Shown here: positions 43,896 to 52,426 of the stretch, in pieces | Layout of the letters: each line of letters begins with the position of its first letter | Position numbering within the stretch: position 1 is the stretch's first letter | NCBI GenBank assembly: GCA_018672315.1 | Contig: CP076053.1 | Span: 979,827-1,043,826, forward strand | From: Nocardioidaceae bacterium | GTDB taxonomy: Bacteria; Actinomycetota; Actinomycetes; Propionibacteriales; Nocardioidaceae | Length of the DNA stretch: 64,000 nucleotides | Reading direction: 5' to 3' | Position numbers and translations under genes: made by a program | Notes under the pieces: model-generated | The model's input: the letters and a program-made list of their open reading frames with translations, nothing else | Database searches by the model: none | Told to the model about the DNA's origin: nothing

Positions 43896-44489
43896 ATGGC
43901 CACCGCACTGCTCGAGCTGGTGGAGCCGGATCTCGACTCCTCCTCGCGCCTCTCGCAGCCGCCCACGCACCGCAGGGCACGCCCACCTCGGGACCGCCGC
44001 CCGCTGCTCGTGGTCGCGGTCGCGCAGCGGGCGGGGACGACGTGGACGACGCGGGTCGCCGTGCCGGCGGGCGAGATGACCGCGCTCGTACGCCGCCTCA
44101 CCGGCAAGGTCGAGCTGCTGCTCGACGAGGTGCTGGCGCTGCTCGGCGAGATCCGGCCGCTGGTGCCCGCCGTGGTCGCGGCCGTGGAGCAGGGCCTGCT
44201 GGAGGAGGTGACGGGTCTCGTCCGCGAGGCCCGGCCGCTGGTGCCGAAGATCGGCGACGCCCTCGACCGCGGCCTGCTGGACGACCTGGACGCCACGCTG
44301 GCCCGCCTCGAGACGCTGCCGCGCACCCAGGACGACGTACGCCTGATCGTGGAGACGCTGCAGACCCTGGTCGGGCTCACGACCATCACGCTCGACCAGC
44401 TCGAGTCGATCCCCGGCGCCGGTCTGGTGCGCCGCCGCATCACCAAGGCGCTGGCCGACGCCCAGGTCGCGCCCGCGCGGGAGGCCTGA
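43896..44489 (+). CDS. hypothetical protein with helical repeats
   Basis: 197 aa, not recognised. A basic, Pro/Arg-rich first third is followed by an all-helical part (about residues 58-185). It contains a visible internal repeat: IRPLVPAVVAAVEQGLLEEV is echoed by ARPLVPKIGDALDRGLLDDL about 25 residues later. The heptad-like Leu/Val spacing suggests an amphipathic bundle or a membrane-surface protein. No signal peptide. It stands between the acyl-CoA dehydrogenase and the copper-type genes, apparently as its own unit. Confidence 0.65.
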   Translation: MATALLELVEPDLDSSSRLSQPPTHRRARPPRDRRPLLVVAVAQRAGTTWTTRVAVPAGEMTALVRRLTGKVELLLDEVLALLGEIRPLVPAVVAAVEQGLLEEVTGLVREARPLVPKIGDALDRGLLDDLDATLARLETLPRTQDDVRLIVETLQTLVGLTTITLDQLESIPGAGLVRRRITKALADAQVAPAREA

Positions 44490-44497
44490 GCCGACCG

Positions 44498-44503
44498 TAG
44501 GAT
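44498..44503 (+). promoter_or_regulatory. leaderless -10 box of the SOD-like/CopC operon
   Basis: TAGGAT, 6 nt before the ATG at 44510. Confidence 0.5.
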
Positions 44504-44509
44504 CGGGGC

Positions 44510-45097
44510 ATGAGCCGCACCGTCTCCCGCCGCCTGTCCGCTCTCGTCGCCCTGCCTCTGGCCGCGGCGCTCCTGACCGCCTGCGGAGGCGACGAGGACG
44601 CCGAGACCACCCCGTCGACGGTCGAGGAGACGAACTCCATGGGCGGCATGACGGGGATGACGATGAACGACCCGACCGCCACGGCTGCCGACGAGCTGCC
44701 CGGCGCCGCGCTGCGCACCGGGGAGTTCGCCGTGCTCGACACGGCCCCGCCGGGGAGCGAGGGCGTCAGCGGCACCTCCTACGTCGCGACCGAGGCCCCC
44801 GGAGCACCCGGCACCACCTGGACTGTCCGGCTCGCCGGCCTGCAGCCCGACACGGAGTACGTCGGGCACCTCCACGAGCAGGCCTGCGGCGACGACGCGG
44901 GCGGCGACCACTTCAAGTTCGACCCGGCGGGCTCCGACGTGCCCCCCAACGAGGTGCACATCGGGTTCACCACCGACTCCGAGGGCAACGGCGAGGCGAC
45001 CGTGACCAACGAGACCGCCGTCGGCGACGGGGTGAAGGCGTCGGTGATCCACCCGGCCGCGGCGATGGACAACAAGCTCGCCTGCGCCGACCTGTGA
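44510..45097 (+). CDS. Cu/Zn superoxide dismutase-like lipoprotein
   Basis: 195 aa exported lipoprotein with lipobox LTAC (Cys 25). A methionine-rich segment, SMGGMTGMTMND (about residues 43-54), could bind copper(I). The rest is a beta-sandwich-like domain: WTVRLAGLQPDTEYVGHLHEQACG and GDHFKFDP resemble the metal-binding strands of Cu/Zn SOD or CHRD domains, with a late His (SVIHPAA) and a paired cysteine (LACADL). Whether it dismutates superoxide is open because the full histidine set is not evident. Overlaps the CopC gene by 4 nt. Confidence 0.7.
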   Translation: MSRTVSRRLSALVALPLAAALLTACGGDEDAETTPSTVEETNSMGGMTGMTMNDPTATAADELPGAALRTGEFAVLDTAPPGSEGVSGTSYVATEAPGAPGTTWTVRLAGLQPDTEYVGHLHEQACGDDAGGDHFKFDPAGSDVPPNEVHIGFTTDSEGNGEATVTNETAVGDGVKASVIHPAAAMDNKLACADL

Positions 45098-45654
45098 GGG
45101 TCGCGGCAGGTCTGGGCCTCGCGGCGGCGACCGTCGCGGTCGTCGGCGCCTCGTCGCCCGCGGCGTACGCCCACGGGGACTTCGAGACCGGCTCGCCCGG
45201 GCCGGGCGACGCGATCGCGGCCGGCAGCACGACGCTGACGCTGCAGTTCGTCGACATCGACCCCGGCAGCCGCGCGGTGGTCGAGCTGTCGGAGACCGGC
45301 GGCGAGGTACAGCCTGTCGGCGCAGCGCTCGTGCTCCCCGACGCGGCCACGGTGTGCGCGCGGACCGAGCCGCTCGACCCGGGCATCTACACCGTCGCCT
45401 ACCGGCTCGACAGCCCCGACGGCGCGGTCGCCGAGAGCGCGTACGTCTTCGAGGTCGTCGACGGCGCTGCCGAGGACCCCCTGGCCGCAGGCCCCTGCGC
45501 CGACACCGAGCTGCGGCCCGCGGGGATGCCCGCCGTCTCCACCGCCGACTCCGGCAGCGTCGCCCCGCTGATCGCAACGGGCGCGGCGGTCTCGGTGGTG
45601 GTCGTCGGCGGGATCGTCGTGGCGTTGCGACGACGGCAGTCGCCGGAGGCCTGA
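45094..45654 (+). CDS. CopC-domain copper-handling protein
   Basis: 186 aa. A signal peptide ends at AYAHG, giving a mature protein that begins with histidine, the copper ligand position of CopC. The domain follows (about residues 27-125: FETGSPGPGDAI, TLTLQFVDID, GIYTVAYRLDSPDGAVAESAYVFEV). A C-terminal hydrophobic helix (about 155-176) anchors it. The GTG start overlaps the SOD-like lipoprotein stop by 4 nt. The pair likely works together in exported copper handling; no CopD or copper ATPase is in the window. Confidence 0.82.
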   Translation: MRVAAGLGLAAATVAVVGASSPAAYAHGDFETGSPGPGDAIAAGSTTLTLQFVDIDPGSRAVVELSETGGEVQPVGAALVLPDAATVCARTEPLDPGIYTVAYRLDSPDGAVAESAYVFEVVDGAAEDPLAAGPCADTELRPAGMPAVSTADSGSVAPLIATGAAVSVVVVGGIVVALRRRQSPEA

Positions 45655-45685
45655 TCGCGGCGTGATCGGGGCCCTGAGCCGGAGC

Positions 45686-46897
45686 TCAGGCGTCGCCGTC
45701 CCCGTCGTCGGTCGGCTCGCCGCGTACGCGGGTGCTGCGGGTGTCGTCGGAGGTGCGCGCGGCGTGCCGCTGCGCCGTGGGACGCGGCGTCTCCTCGGGC
45801 AGTCGCGCACCCACCTCGCGCGTGCCCACACCGGCCCCGCTCGCCTCACGCAGCTCGACGCGCTGTCGCGGCAGCCCGGCGGGACGCTCCCGCCGGATCC
45901 AGGCCGCGAGGTCCTCGCGCACCGCGCACCGCAGGTCGAAGAGGCTGCCGGGCTCGGCGGCGGTGACCAGCACCCGCACGGTGAGCCAGCCCTCGGTGGC
46001 GTCGGTGACCTGCACGACCTTCGCGCGGCCGTCCCAGAGCAGGTTCCCCTCCAGCACCCGGTCCAGCTCGGTGCGCACCTCGTCGACGTCGACCTCCCAG
46101 TCGAGGTCGAGCTCGACGGTGCCGGTCATGGAGGTGTCGAACTTCGTCCAGTTCTCGAAGGGGTTGCCGATGAACCACGTGGAGGGCAGCACGACGCGGC
46201 GCTCGTCCCAGGTGCGGACGACCACGTAGGTCAGGGTGATCTCCTCGATGCGGCCCCACTCGCCGTCGACCACGACGACGTCGTCGAGCCGGATCGCGTC
46301 GGAGAACGCCAGCTGCGCGCCGGCGATCACGTTGGCCAGCACGGACTGCGCGGCCAGCGCCGCCACGATCGAGATCAGACCGGCCGAGGCGAGCACGGAG
46401 GCACCGAGCGCGCGTACGCCCGGGAAGCTCAGCAGCGCGGCGCCGACGGCGACGACCGCGACGGCGGCGACGGTGAGCCGGCGCAGCACCAGCACCTGCG
46501 TACGCGCCCGCTTGCTGTGCGCCTTGCTGTCGTCGTCTCCGTTCCACCGGGCGAGGTGGAGGTCCTCGAAGAAGAGCAGCGTCGCGCCGATCAGCCAGGC
46601 ACCGGCGCCGATGGAGGCGATCCGCAGGATGAGGCCGATGCCGTTCCAGTCCCCGGGCCGGATCGCCTCGGGTCGCACCGCGTCCACGACGAACCCGAAG
46701 GCGAGCACCAGGACCAGCAACCGGAACGGGATCCGCACGTGCTTGGCGAAGTCGCCCGCCACCCACCACTTGCGCCCGGAGATCCGGAAGACCAGGTGGA
46801 CGACGACCATGAGGGCCAGCGCCGCGAGGGCGGCGAAGCCGAGGTCACGGAAGAGCTCTGCGTAGGTCACCACGTCCCGGTTGCGCACGACCTCCAC
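45686..46897 (-). CDS. mechanosensitive ion channel family protein (MscS-like)
   Basis: About 403 aa, small-conductance mechanosensitive channel family. Hydrophobic helices lie near residues 14-36, 52-72, 83-103 and 130-150, followed by the pore helix (SVLASAGLISIVAALAAQSVLANVIAG) with its Gly/Ala pattern. The beta domain has DDVVVVDGEWGRIEEITLTYVVVRTWDERRV split around the PSTWFIGNPFENWT motif. A long polar C-terminal tail ends TDDGDGDA. The start is uncertain: GTG at 46897, 46888 or 46873 are all possible and none has a clear ribosome binding site. Confidence 0.87.
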   Translation of the reverse strand: MEVVRNRDVVTYAELFRDLGFAALAALALMVVVHLVFRISGRKWWVAGDFAKHVRIPFRLLVLVLAFGFVVDAVRPEAIRPGDWNGIGLILRIASIGAGAWLIGATLLFFEDLHLARWNGDDDSKAHSKRARTQVLVLRRLTVAAVAVVAVGAALLSFPGVRALGASVLASAGLISIVAALAAQSVLANVIAGAQLAFSDAIRLDDVVVVDGEWGRIEEITLTYVVVRTWDERRVVLPSTWFIGNPFENWTKFDTSMTGTVELDLDWEVDVDEVRTELDRVLEGNLLWDGRAKVVQVTDATEGWLTVRVLVTAAEPGSLFDLRCAVREDLAAWIRRERPAGLPRQRVELREASGAGVGTREVGARLPEETPRPTAQRHAARTSDDTRSTRVRGEPTDDGDGDA

Positions 46898-46954
46898 TCT
46901 GCCGTGCCGGCGTTCACAGTGGCCACCGGGGCGGACGGTGGGTAAGAGCCGTCC

Positions 46955-47866
46955 ATGAGCATCGACGTGCTGCGTACGCCTGACTCCCGCTTCGACCGGA
47001 TCCAGGGGTGGGACCACGAGACCCGCTACGCCCAGGTCGGCGGAACCGACGACCTGCCCGAGGTCCGCATGGCGTACGTCGACGAGGGACCCCGCGACGC
47101 CCCGACCGTGCTGTTGCTGCACGGGGAGCCGACGTGGGGCTACCTCTACCGCCACATGGTGCCCACGTTGCTCGAGGCCGGGCTGCGGGTCGTGGTGCCG
47201 GACCTGATCGGGTTCGGGCGTTCCGACAAGCCGAGGCGCACGAGCGACTACACCTACCAGCGGCACACCGACTGGTTGCTGTCGTTGCTCGACCAGCTCG
47301 ACCTGGCCGACGACCTCACGCTCTTCGGGCAGGACTGGGGGTCCTTCATCGGCCTACGCATCGCCGGCCTGCAGCCCGACCGCTTCGCGCGCATCATGAT
47401 CAGCAACGGGATCCTCCCCAACGACGCCGTGCCGATGGGCCGCGGCTTCAAGGCCTGGCGCGCCTTCGCACGGTGGACCCCGATCCTCCCGGCGCCGGCG
47501 GTCGTCACGGTCGCCTCGAAGCGCTGGCTCGGACCCGCCGACCTCAGGGCGTACGCCGCGCCCTTCCCGTCGCGACGCTACGACGCCGCCTCGCGGGTGT
47601 TCCCGGCGCTGGTGCCCACCGACCCGGACCACGCCGAGATCGAGGTCCAGCGGGAGGCGTGGGCCGGCCTCGGGCGCTACGACAAGCCGTTCCTGTGCGT
47701 CTTCGGCGAGGACGACTTCGTGCTCGGCAAGCTCGACGAGCCGCTGATCCAGCACGTGCCGGGGGCGGCGGGACAACCGCACGACCGCATCCCCGGAGGT
47801 CATTTCATCCAGGAGGACCAGGGGCCGGAGCTCGCGTCACGGCTCGTGGACTTCGTGCGCGGCTGA
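46955..47866 (+). CDS. haloalkane dehalogenase-like alpha/beta hydrolase
   Basis: 303 aa. The HGEPTWGYLY oxyanion motif (about residues 56-65) and the nucleophile elbow FGQDWGSFIG (Asp 127, followed by Trp 128) match the HLD-I haloalkane dehalogenases, in which that Trp binds halide. A candidate acid is in FGEDDFV and the catalytic His in GGHFIQED. Would hydrolyse carbon-halogen bonds in alkyl halides; epoxide hydrolase activity cannot be excluded. Its 3' end overlaps the convergent DUF368 gene by 30 nt. Confidence 0.88.
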   Translation: MSIDVLRTPDSRFDRIQGWDHETRYAQVGGTDDLPEVRMAYVDEGPRDAPTVLLLHGEPTWGYLYRHMVPTLLEAGLRVVVPDLIGFGRSDKPRRTSDYTYQRHTDWLLSLLDQLDLADDLTLFGQDWGSFIGLRIAGLQPDRFARIMISNGILPNDAVPMGRGFKAWRAFARWTPILPAPAVVTVASKRWLGPADLRAYAAPFPSRRYDAASRVFPALVPTDPDHAEIEVQREAWAGLGRYDKPFLCVFGEDDFVLGKLDEPLIQHVPGAAGQPHDRIPGGHFIQEDQGPELASRLVDFVRG

Positions 47867-48832
47867 TCCTCGGTCGCGGCTCTCGCGGCGCGCCTCGACG
47901 ACGATCAGCGCGGCCACGACGGCGGCGCCGAGCAGCGCGAGCCCGACCGGCCCCCAGACCGGGGCGTACGGCGCCACGAGCCCGCCGACGTCCTCGCCCT
48001 CTCCGGACTGCCACGGCCACAGGGCGCGGAGCGAGCCGACCATCAGGCCCGCCATGACGAGCAGCGTCGTCCGCCGGTGTTGGGTCAGCGCCCATCGGAG
48101 CACGGGCACGAACAGCGCCAGACCGACGGCCGCGCCGGCGGCGAACACCCCGACGTACGCGAGGTCGCGGTCGTCCACCGCGGCCAGCGTGGGCCCGTAG
48201 AGCCCCACCGCGAGCAGGAAGAACGAGCCGGAGACTCCCGGCAGCACGAGCGCATTGATGGCCACGGCCGCAGCGAGCAGCACCACGAGGAGCGGCGGCC
48301 CGTCTCCCCCGCCGCCCGTGTCGGCGCCTGCAGCCAGGCCCACGAGCAGGAACGCGACGACGGCGGACGCGACCGCGACGAGCGCGTCGACCCACGGAGG
48401 GCGGTGTGCGGCCGGGAGCATCCGCAGGGGCACGACGACACTGACGGCGACCAGCCCGAAGAAGAGGCCGCGGGCGAGCTCGGGCTCACCGGACACGAAG
48501 CCGCTGAGGAGGCCCGCGATCGTGACGACCGCCGTCGCCATGCCGAGGAGCACCGGCACGATGAGCCACCAGTCCGTACGCCTCACCTCGACGCGCGCGG
48601 CAGCCACCCGGTCCGGGCCGGTCACGAGGCGCCGCAGCGCTCCGAGCACGTGCGAGGCGGAGTCGATGAGCTGGTCGTACACGCCGACGACCAGCGCCAC
48701 GGTGCCACCGGAGACGCCGGGCACGAGCTCGGCGCAGCCGATCAGGAAGCCCCGAAGGAGGTCCAGCGGCAGCAACTTCCTGGAGCGGCTCGGGCTCTCG
48801 ACCTGCTCCAGCGGCGGCGGGGTCTCAGCCAC
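47837..48832 (-). CDS. DUF368 undecaprenyl-phosphate translocase-like protein
   Basis: 331 aa with about nine hydrophobic helices. The duplicated family signature is plain: ELVPGVSGGTVALVVGVYD (about residues 35-53) and LVLPGVSGSFFLLAVGLYG in the second half. DUF368 proteins (PopT) recycle undecaprenyl phosphate across the membrane, supporting cell-wall synthesis. It starts 3 nt after the guaA stop, so it is probably co-transcribed with guaA. Confidence 0.9.
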   Translation of the reverse strand: MAETPPPLEQVESPSRSRKLLPLDLLRGFLIGCAELVPGVSGGTVALVVGVYDQLIDSASHVLGALRRLVTGPDRVAAARVEVRRTDWWLIVPVLLGMATAVVTIAGLLSGFVSGEPELARGLFFGLVAVSVVVPLRMLPAAHRPPWVDALVAVASAVVAFLLVGLAAGADTGGGGDGPPLLVVLLAAAVAINALVLPGVSGSFFLLAVGLYGPTLAAVDDRDLAYVGVFAAGAAVGLALFVPVLRWALTQHRRTTLLVMAGLMVGSLRALWPWQSGEGEDVGGLVAPYAPVWGPVGLALLGAAVVAALIVVEARRESRDRGSAAHEVHEP

Positions 48833-48835
48833 GCC

Positions 48836-50431
48836 TCACTCCCACTCGATCGTGCCGGGCGGCTTGGAGGTGATGTCGACGGTGACGCGATTGATCTCGC
48901 GCACCTCGTTGGTGATGCGGGTGGAGATGCGCTCCATGACCTCGTACGGCAGCCGCGCCCAGTCGGCGGTCATCGCGTCCTCGCTGGTCACCGGTCGCAG
49001 CACGACAGGGTGGCCGTACGTGCGCCCGTCGCCCTGCACACCGACAGAGTGCACGTCGGCGAGCAGCACCACCGGCATCTGCCAGATGTCACGGTCGAGG
49101 CCGGCGGCGGTGAGCTCCTCGCGCGCGATCGCGTCGGCCTCGCGGAGGATGTCGAGCCGCTCACGGGTGACCTCGCCGATGATGCGGATGCCGAGTCCGG
49201 GACCGGGGAACGGCTGGCGCCACACGATGTCGGCGGGGAGACCGAGCTCCTCGCCCACGAGCCGCACCTCGTCCTTGAACAGCGCACGCAGGGGCTCGAC
49301 GAGCTCGAACTCGAGGTCGTCGGGCAGGCCGCCGACGTTGTGGTGGGACTTGATGGTGGAGGCGCCGGCGCCGCCGCCGGACTCGACGACGTCGGGGTAG
49401 AGGGTGCCTTGCACGAGGAACGCGACCGTGTCGCCGTCCGCGGCCGCCGCACCCAGCACGTCGGCCTGAGCCGCCTCGAAGACCCGGATGAACTCGCGAC
49501 CGATGATCTTGCGCTTCGCCTCGGGCTCGGAGGTGCCGGCGAGGGCGTCGAGGAACCGGTCCTGCGCCTCCACGACGTGCAGGTCGACACCGGTGGCGGC
49601 GACGAAGTCACGCTCGACCTGCGCGGACTCTCCCTTGCGCATCAGCCCGTGGTCGACGTACACGCAGGTCAGCTGGTCGCCGATCGCGCGCTGCACGAGC
49701 GCGGCCGCCACAGCCGAGTCGACCCCTCCGGACAGCCCGCAGATGGCCTTGCCGTCGCCGATCTGCTCGCGGATCAGGGCGACCTGCTCCTCGACGATGT
49801 TCGCGCTCGTCCAGGTGCGGCGGCAGCCGGCGATGTCGTGGAGGAAGTGGTCGAGCACCTCCTGCCCGTACTCGGTGTGCAGCACCTCGGGGTGCCACTG
49901 CACGCCCGCCAGTCCGCGGGCCACGTCCTCGAAGGCCGCGACCGGCGACGCCTGCGTCGTGGCGAGGGCGGTGAAGCCGTCGGGTGCGGCGGTCACGGAG
50001 TCGCCGTGACTCATCCACACCCGGTGGGTCTCCGGCATGCCCGCGAGCAGCGTGCCGCCCTCGGTCACGGAGACCGGCGTCCGTCCGTACTCGCTGACCC
50101 CGGTGCGCTCCACCGTGCCGCCGAGGGCGGACGCCATCGCCTGGAAGCCGTAGCACATGCCGAAGACCGGCACCCCGGCCTCGAAGACGCCGGCGTCGAC
50201 CTGGGGAGCGCCCGGCTCGTAGACCGAGGACGGTCCACCCGAGAGGACGATCGCCTTCGGCTGTCTCGCGAGCATCTCGCTCACCGGCATCGTGTGCGGC
50301 ACGATCTCGGAGTAGACGTCAGCCTCGCGGACCCGGCGCGCGATGAGCTGGGCGTACTGCGCGCCGAAGTCGACGACCAGCACGAGGTCGTGCTCGGGCA
50401 GATCGCTCACGGCGACATCCTCGGTGCTCAC
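48836..50431 (-). CDS. guaA: GMP synthase (glutamine-hydrolysing)
   Basis: Converts XMP to GMP, 531 aa. Class I glutamine amidotransferase domain with catalytic Cys in [11 protein letters not shown] and His-Glu in WHPEVLHT. The ATP pyrophosphatase domain has the PP-loop [11 protein letters not shown] (about residue 230), and the dimerisation domain ends PPGTIEWE. The GTG start is supported by TACGAT 6 nt upstream. Followed by the DUF368 gene at 3 nt. Confidence 0.96.
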   Translation of the reverse strand: MSTEDVAVSDLPEHDLVLVVDFGAQYAQLIARRVREADVYSEIVPHTMPVSEMLARQPKAIVLSGGPSSVYEPGAPQVDAGVFEAGVPVFGMCYGFQAMASALGGTVERTGVSEYGRTPVSVTEGGTLLAGMPETHRVWMSHGDSVTAAPDGFTALATTQASPVAAFEDVARGLAGVQWHPEVLHTEYGQEVLDHFLHDIAGCRRTWTSANIVEEQVALIREQIGDGKAICGLSGGVDSAVAAALVQRAIGDQLTCVYVDHGLMRKGESAQVERDFVAATGVDLHVVEAQDRFLDALAGTSEPEAKRKIIGREFIRVFEAAQADVLGAAAADGDTVAFLVQGTLYPDVVESGGGAGASTIKSHHNVGGLPDDLEFELVEPLRALFKDEVRLVGEELGLPADIVWRQPFPGPGLGIRIIGEVTRERLDILREADAIAREELTAAGLDRDIWQMPVVLLADVHSVGVQGDGRTYGHPVVLRPVTSEDAMTADWARLPYEVMERISTRITNEVREINRVTVDITSKPPGTIEWE

Positions 50432-50437
50432 CGACCG

Positions 50438-50443
50438 ATCGTA
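50438..50443 (-). promoter_or_regulatory. leaderless -10 box of guaA
   Basis: TACGAT on the minus strand, 6 nt before the GTG at 50431. Confidence 0.5.
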
Positions 50444-50464
50444 TCGACCGCGGGCGACGTGACT

Positions 50465-50512
50465 CGGCGCGGATCCCGACCGAGGGAGGGAGGGGGGTCG
50501 GGATCCGCGCCG
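50465..50512. terminator. 17-bp-stem hairpin with a G-run loop
   Basis: CGGCGCGGATCCCGACC pairs perfectly with GGTCGGGATCCGCGCCG. The 14-nt plus-strand loop is GAGGGAGGGAGGGG. It lies downstream of the GMC oxidoreductase and just upstream of the guaA promoter, so it probably insulates the two. The 135 bp from 50513 to the GMC stop hold no gene that I can support. Confidence 0.6.
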
Positions 50513-50647
50513 TGGACGACCGGACGTGGGAGGAGGGAGGTCTGCCGTCCGTCACTGCCTCAACGACGGGTCACCCAGCGGGTTACGCGGCCTCGGGTTT
50601 CTTTACTTTCGGAGTCCGTGACCTGCCACGTGACCGGGTGAGACCTC

Positions 50648-52384
50648 TCAGGAGACCGCGACGATCGGGAGGCGCAGCGCCGCGGGGGCGTGGTCGGGCA
50701 CCACCGGGTGGGCGGGGCGCACCGGCTCCAGGGGCGCGTACGCCGACCCGGGCGCGGGTCGCGGGTCGGCCTCGCCCTTGTTGGGCCAGTACGCCATCGC
50801 CCGCTCGGCCTGCGCGGTGATCGTGAGCGACGGGTTGACGCCGAGGTTCGCCGAGATCGCCGAGCCGTCGGCGATGTGGAGTCCCGGGTAGCCGTGCACC
50901 CGCTGCCACGGGTCGATCACGCCCGTCGCGGCGGTCTCGCCGATCGTGCAACCACCGATGAAGTGAGCGGTCAACGGCATGTTGAAGGGCTCACCGATGT
51001 TGCCGCCCGGCGTACCCCCCAGGTGAGCGGCGATGCGCTTGACGGCGTCGTTGGCCGCCGGGATCCAGGTCGGGTTCGGCGCCCCGTGCCCCTGCCGCGA
51101 GGTCATCCGCCAGGTGCCGAAGCGACCCTTCTTGCCGTAGGTGGTGATCGAGTTGTCCAGGCTCTGCATCACCAGGGCGATGACGGTGCGCTCGGACCAG
51201 TGCTTGAGGTCGTACAGCTGGGTCAGGCTCGCCCGCTGCGTCCACAGCTCGCGGAGCCAGCTGCGCCACCGCGGTCCCGGCACGTCGCCGTCGGTCAGCA
51301 CCGTCTGCATCAACGCCATCGTGTTGTGGCCCCTGCCGTAGCGGCACGGCTCGATGTGGGTGTCGGAGTCGGGGTGGAAGCTCGAGGTGATCGCGACGCC
51401 GTAGGAGTAGTCGGTCGTGTCGTCCTTCGGTGAGATCGCGCCGAGGATCGACTCCGAGTTCGTCCGCGAGAGGTAGCCGAGCCGGTCCGAGAGCCGCGGC
51501 AGGTGCCCCTCGTCCTTCATGCGGTGCAGCAGCTTCTGGGTGCCGAGCGAGGCGGCGGCGAAGACGACGTGCTCGGCCGAGAGCGTCCGGGTCGTGCGCG
51601 GGGTGGACCGGCGCGCCTTGGAGAACTTGATGCGTACGTCGTAGCCGCCCCCCGCGGCCTCACCCCGCTCGGTCACCCGGGTGACGGTGCTGAGCGGCAT
51701 CACCCGTGCACCGTTCTGCTCGGCGAGGTAGAGGTAGTTCTTGACCAGCGTGTTCTTTGCGTTGTGCTTGCAACCCGACATGCACTCGCCGCAGTTGCGG
51801 CAGGGGTTCCGGTCGGGCCCGGCGCCGCCGAAGTACGGGTCGGCGACGGGCGTGTCCGGGTCCGCACCCGGGCCACCGAAGAACACCCCGACGGGCGTGG
51901 GGTGGAAGGTCTCCCCGACGCCGAGGTCGGTGGCGACCTTCTCCATCACGTCGTCGGCCGGCGTACGCACCGGGTTCTCCACGACGCCGAGCATGCGCTT
52001 GGCCTGGTCGTAGAACGGGGCGAGCTCGCTCTTCCAGTCGGTGATGCCCGACCACTGGGGGTCCTGGTAGAACGCGTCGAGGGGTTCGTAGAGCGTGTTG
52101 GCGTACACCAGGGAGCCGCCGCCGACGCCCGCTCCGGCCACGATCATCGTGTCGCGCACCGCGTCGATGCGCTGGATGCCGTAGCACCCGATCCACGGCG
52201 CCCACAGGTAGGACTTCAGGTCGGTGGTGCCGGTGCTGAAGTCGGAGTCCTCGAAGCGCGCCCCCGCCTCGATCACGCCGACCCGGTAGCCCTTCTCGGT
52301 CAGGCGCAGGGCCGTGACGGAGCCGCCGAAGCCGCTGCCGATGACGAGCACGTCGTAGTCGAAGTCGTTGTCCGCGCCGGTCAT
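50648..52384 (-). CDS. GMC family oxidoreductase (cholesterol oxidase-like)
   Basis: 578 aa flavoprotein oxidising an alcohol or sterol. The FAD motif VLVIGSGFGGSVTALRL is at about residues 13-29, with VIEAGARF after it and GAGVGGGSLVYAN as the second GMC signature. The C-terminal domain has THxIGGC-like AHFIGGCTIG and VADGS-like HIADGSAISANLGVNP. A cysteine cluster NPCRNCGECMSGCKHNA (about 193-209) resembles an Fe-S or zinc motif. Preceded by GGAGC. Downstream of the aldehyde dehydrogenase by 42 bp, suggesting stepwise alcohol-to-acid oxidation. Confidence 0.87.
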   Translation of the reverse strand: MTGADNDFDYDVLVIGSGFGGSVTALRLTEKGYRVGVIEAGARFEDSDFSTGTTDLKSYLWAPWIGCYGIQRIDAVRDTMIVAGAGVGGGSLVYANTLYEPLDAFYQDPQWSGITDWKSELAPFYDQAKRMLGVVENPVRTPADDVMEKVATDLGVGETFHPTPVGVFFGGPGADPDTPVADPYFGGAGPDRNPCRNCGECMSGCKHNAKNTLVKNYLYLAEQNGARVMPLSTVTRVTERGEAAGGGYDVRIKFSKARRSTPRTTRTLSAEHVVFAAASLGTQKLLHRMKDEGHLPRLSDRLGYLSRTNSESILGAISPKDDTTDYSYGVAITSSFHPDSDTHIEPCRYGRGHNTMALMQTVLTDGDVPGPRWRSWLRELWTQRASLTQLYDLKHWSERTVIALVMQSLDNSITTYGKKGRFGTWRMTSRQGHGAPNPTWIPAANDAVKRIAAHLGGTPGGNIGEPFNMPLTAHFIGGCTIGETAATGVIDPWQRVHGYPGLHIADGSAISANLGVNPSLTITAQAERAMAYWPNKGEADPRPAPGSAYAPLEPVRPAHPVVPDHAPAALRLPIVAVS

Positions 52385-52426
52385 CGTCGCGCTCCTCTGG
52401 TCGTACGGGTCGGGGTGGGGGCGCGG

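Noticed and set aside
48077-50641. Plus-strand open frame of 854 codons opposite DUF368 and guaA
   Set aside because: Antisense shadow of guaA, whose motifs are unmistakable.
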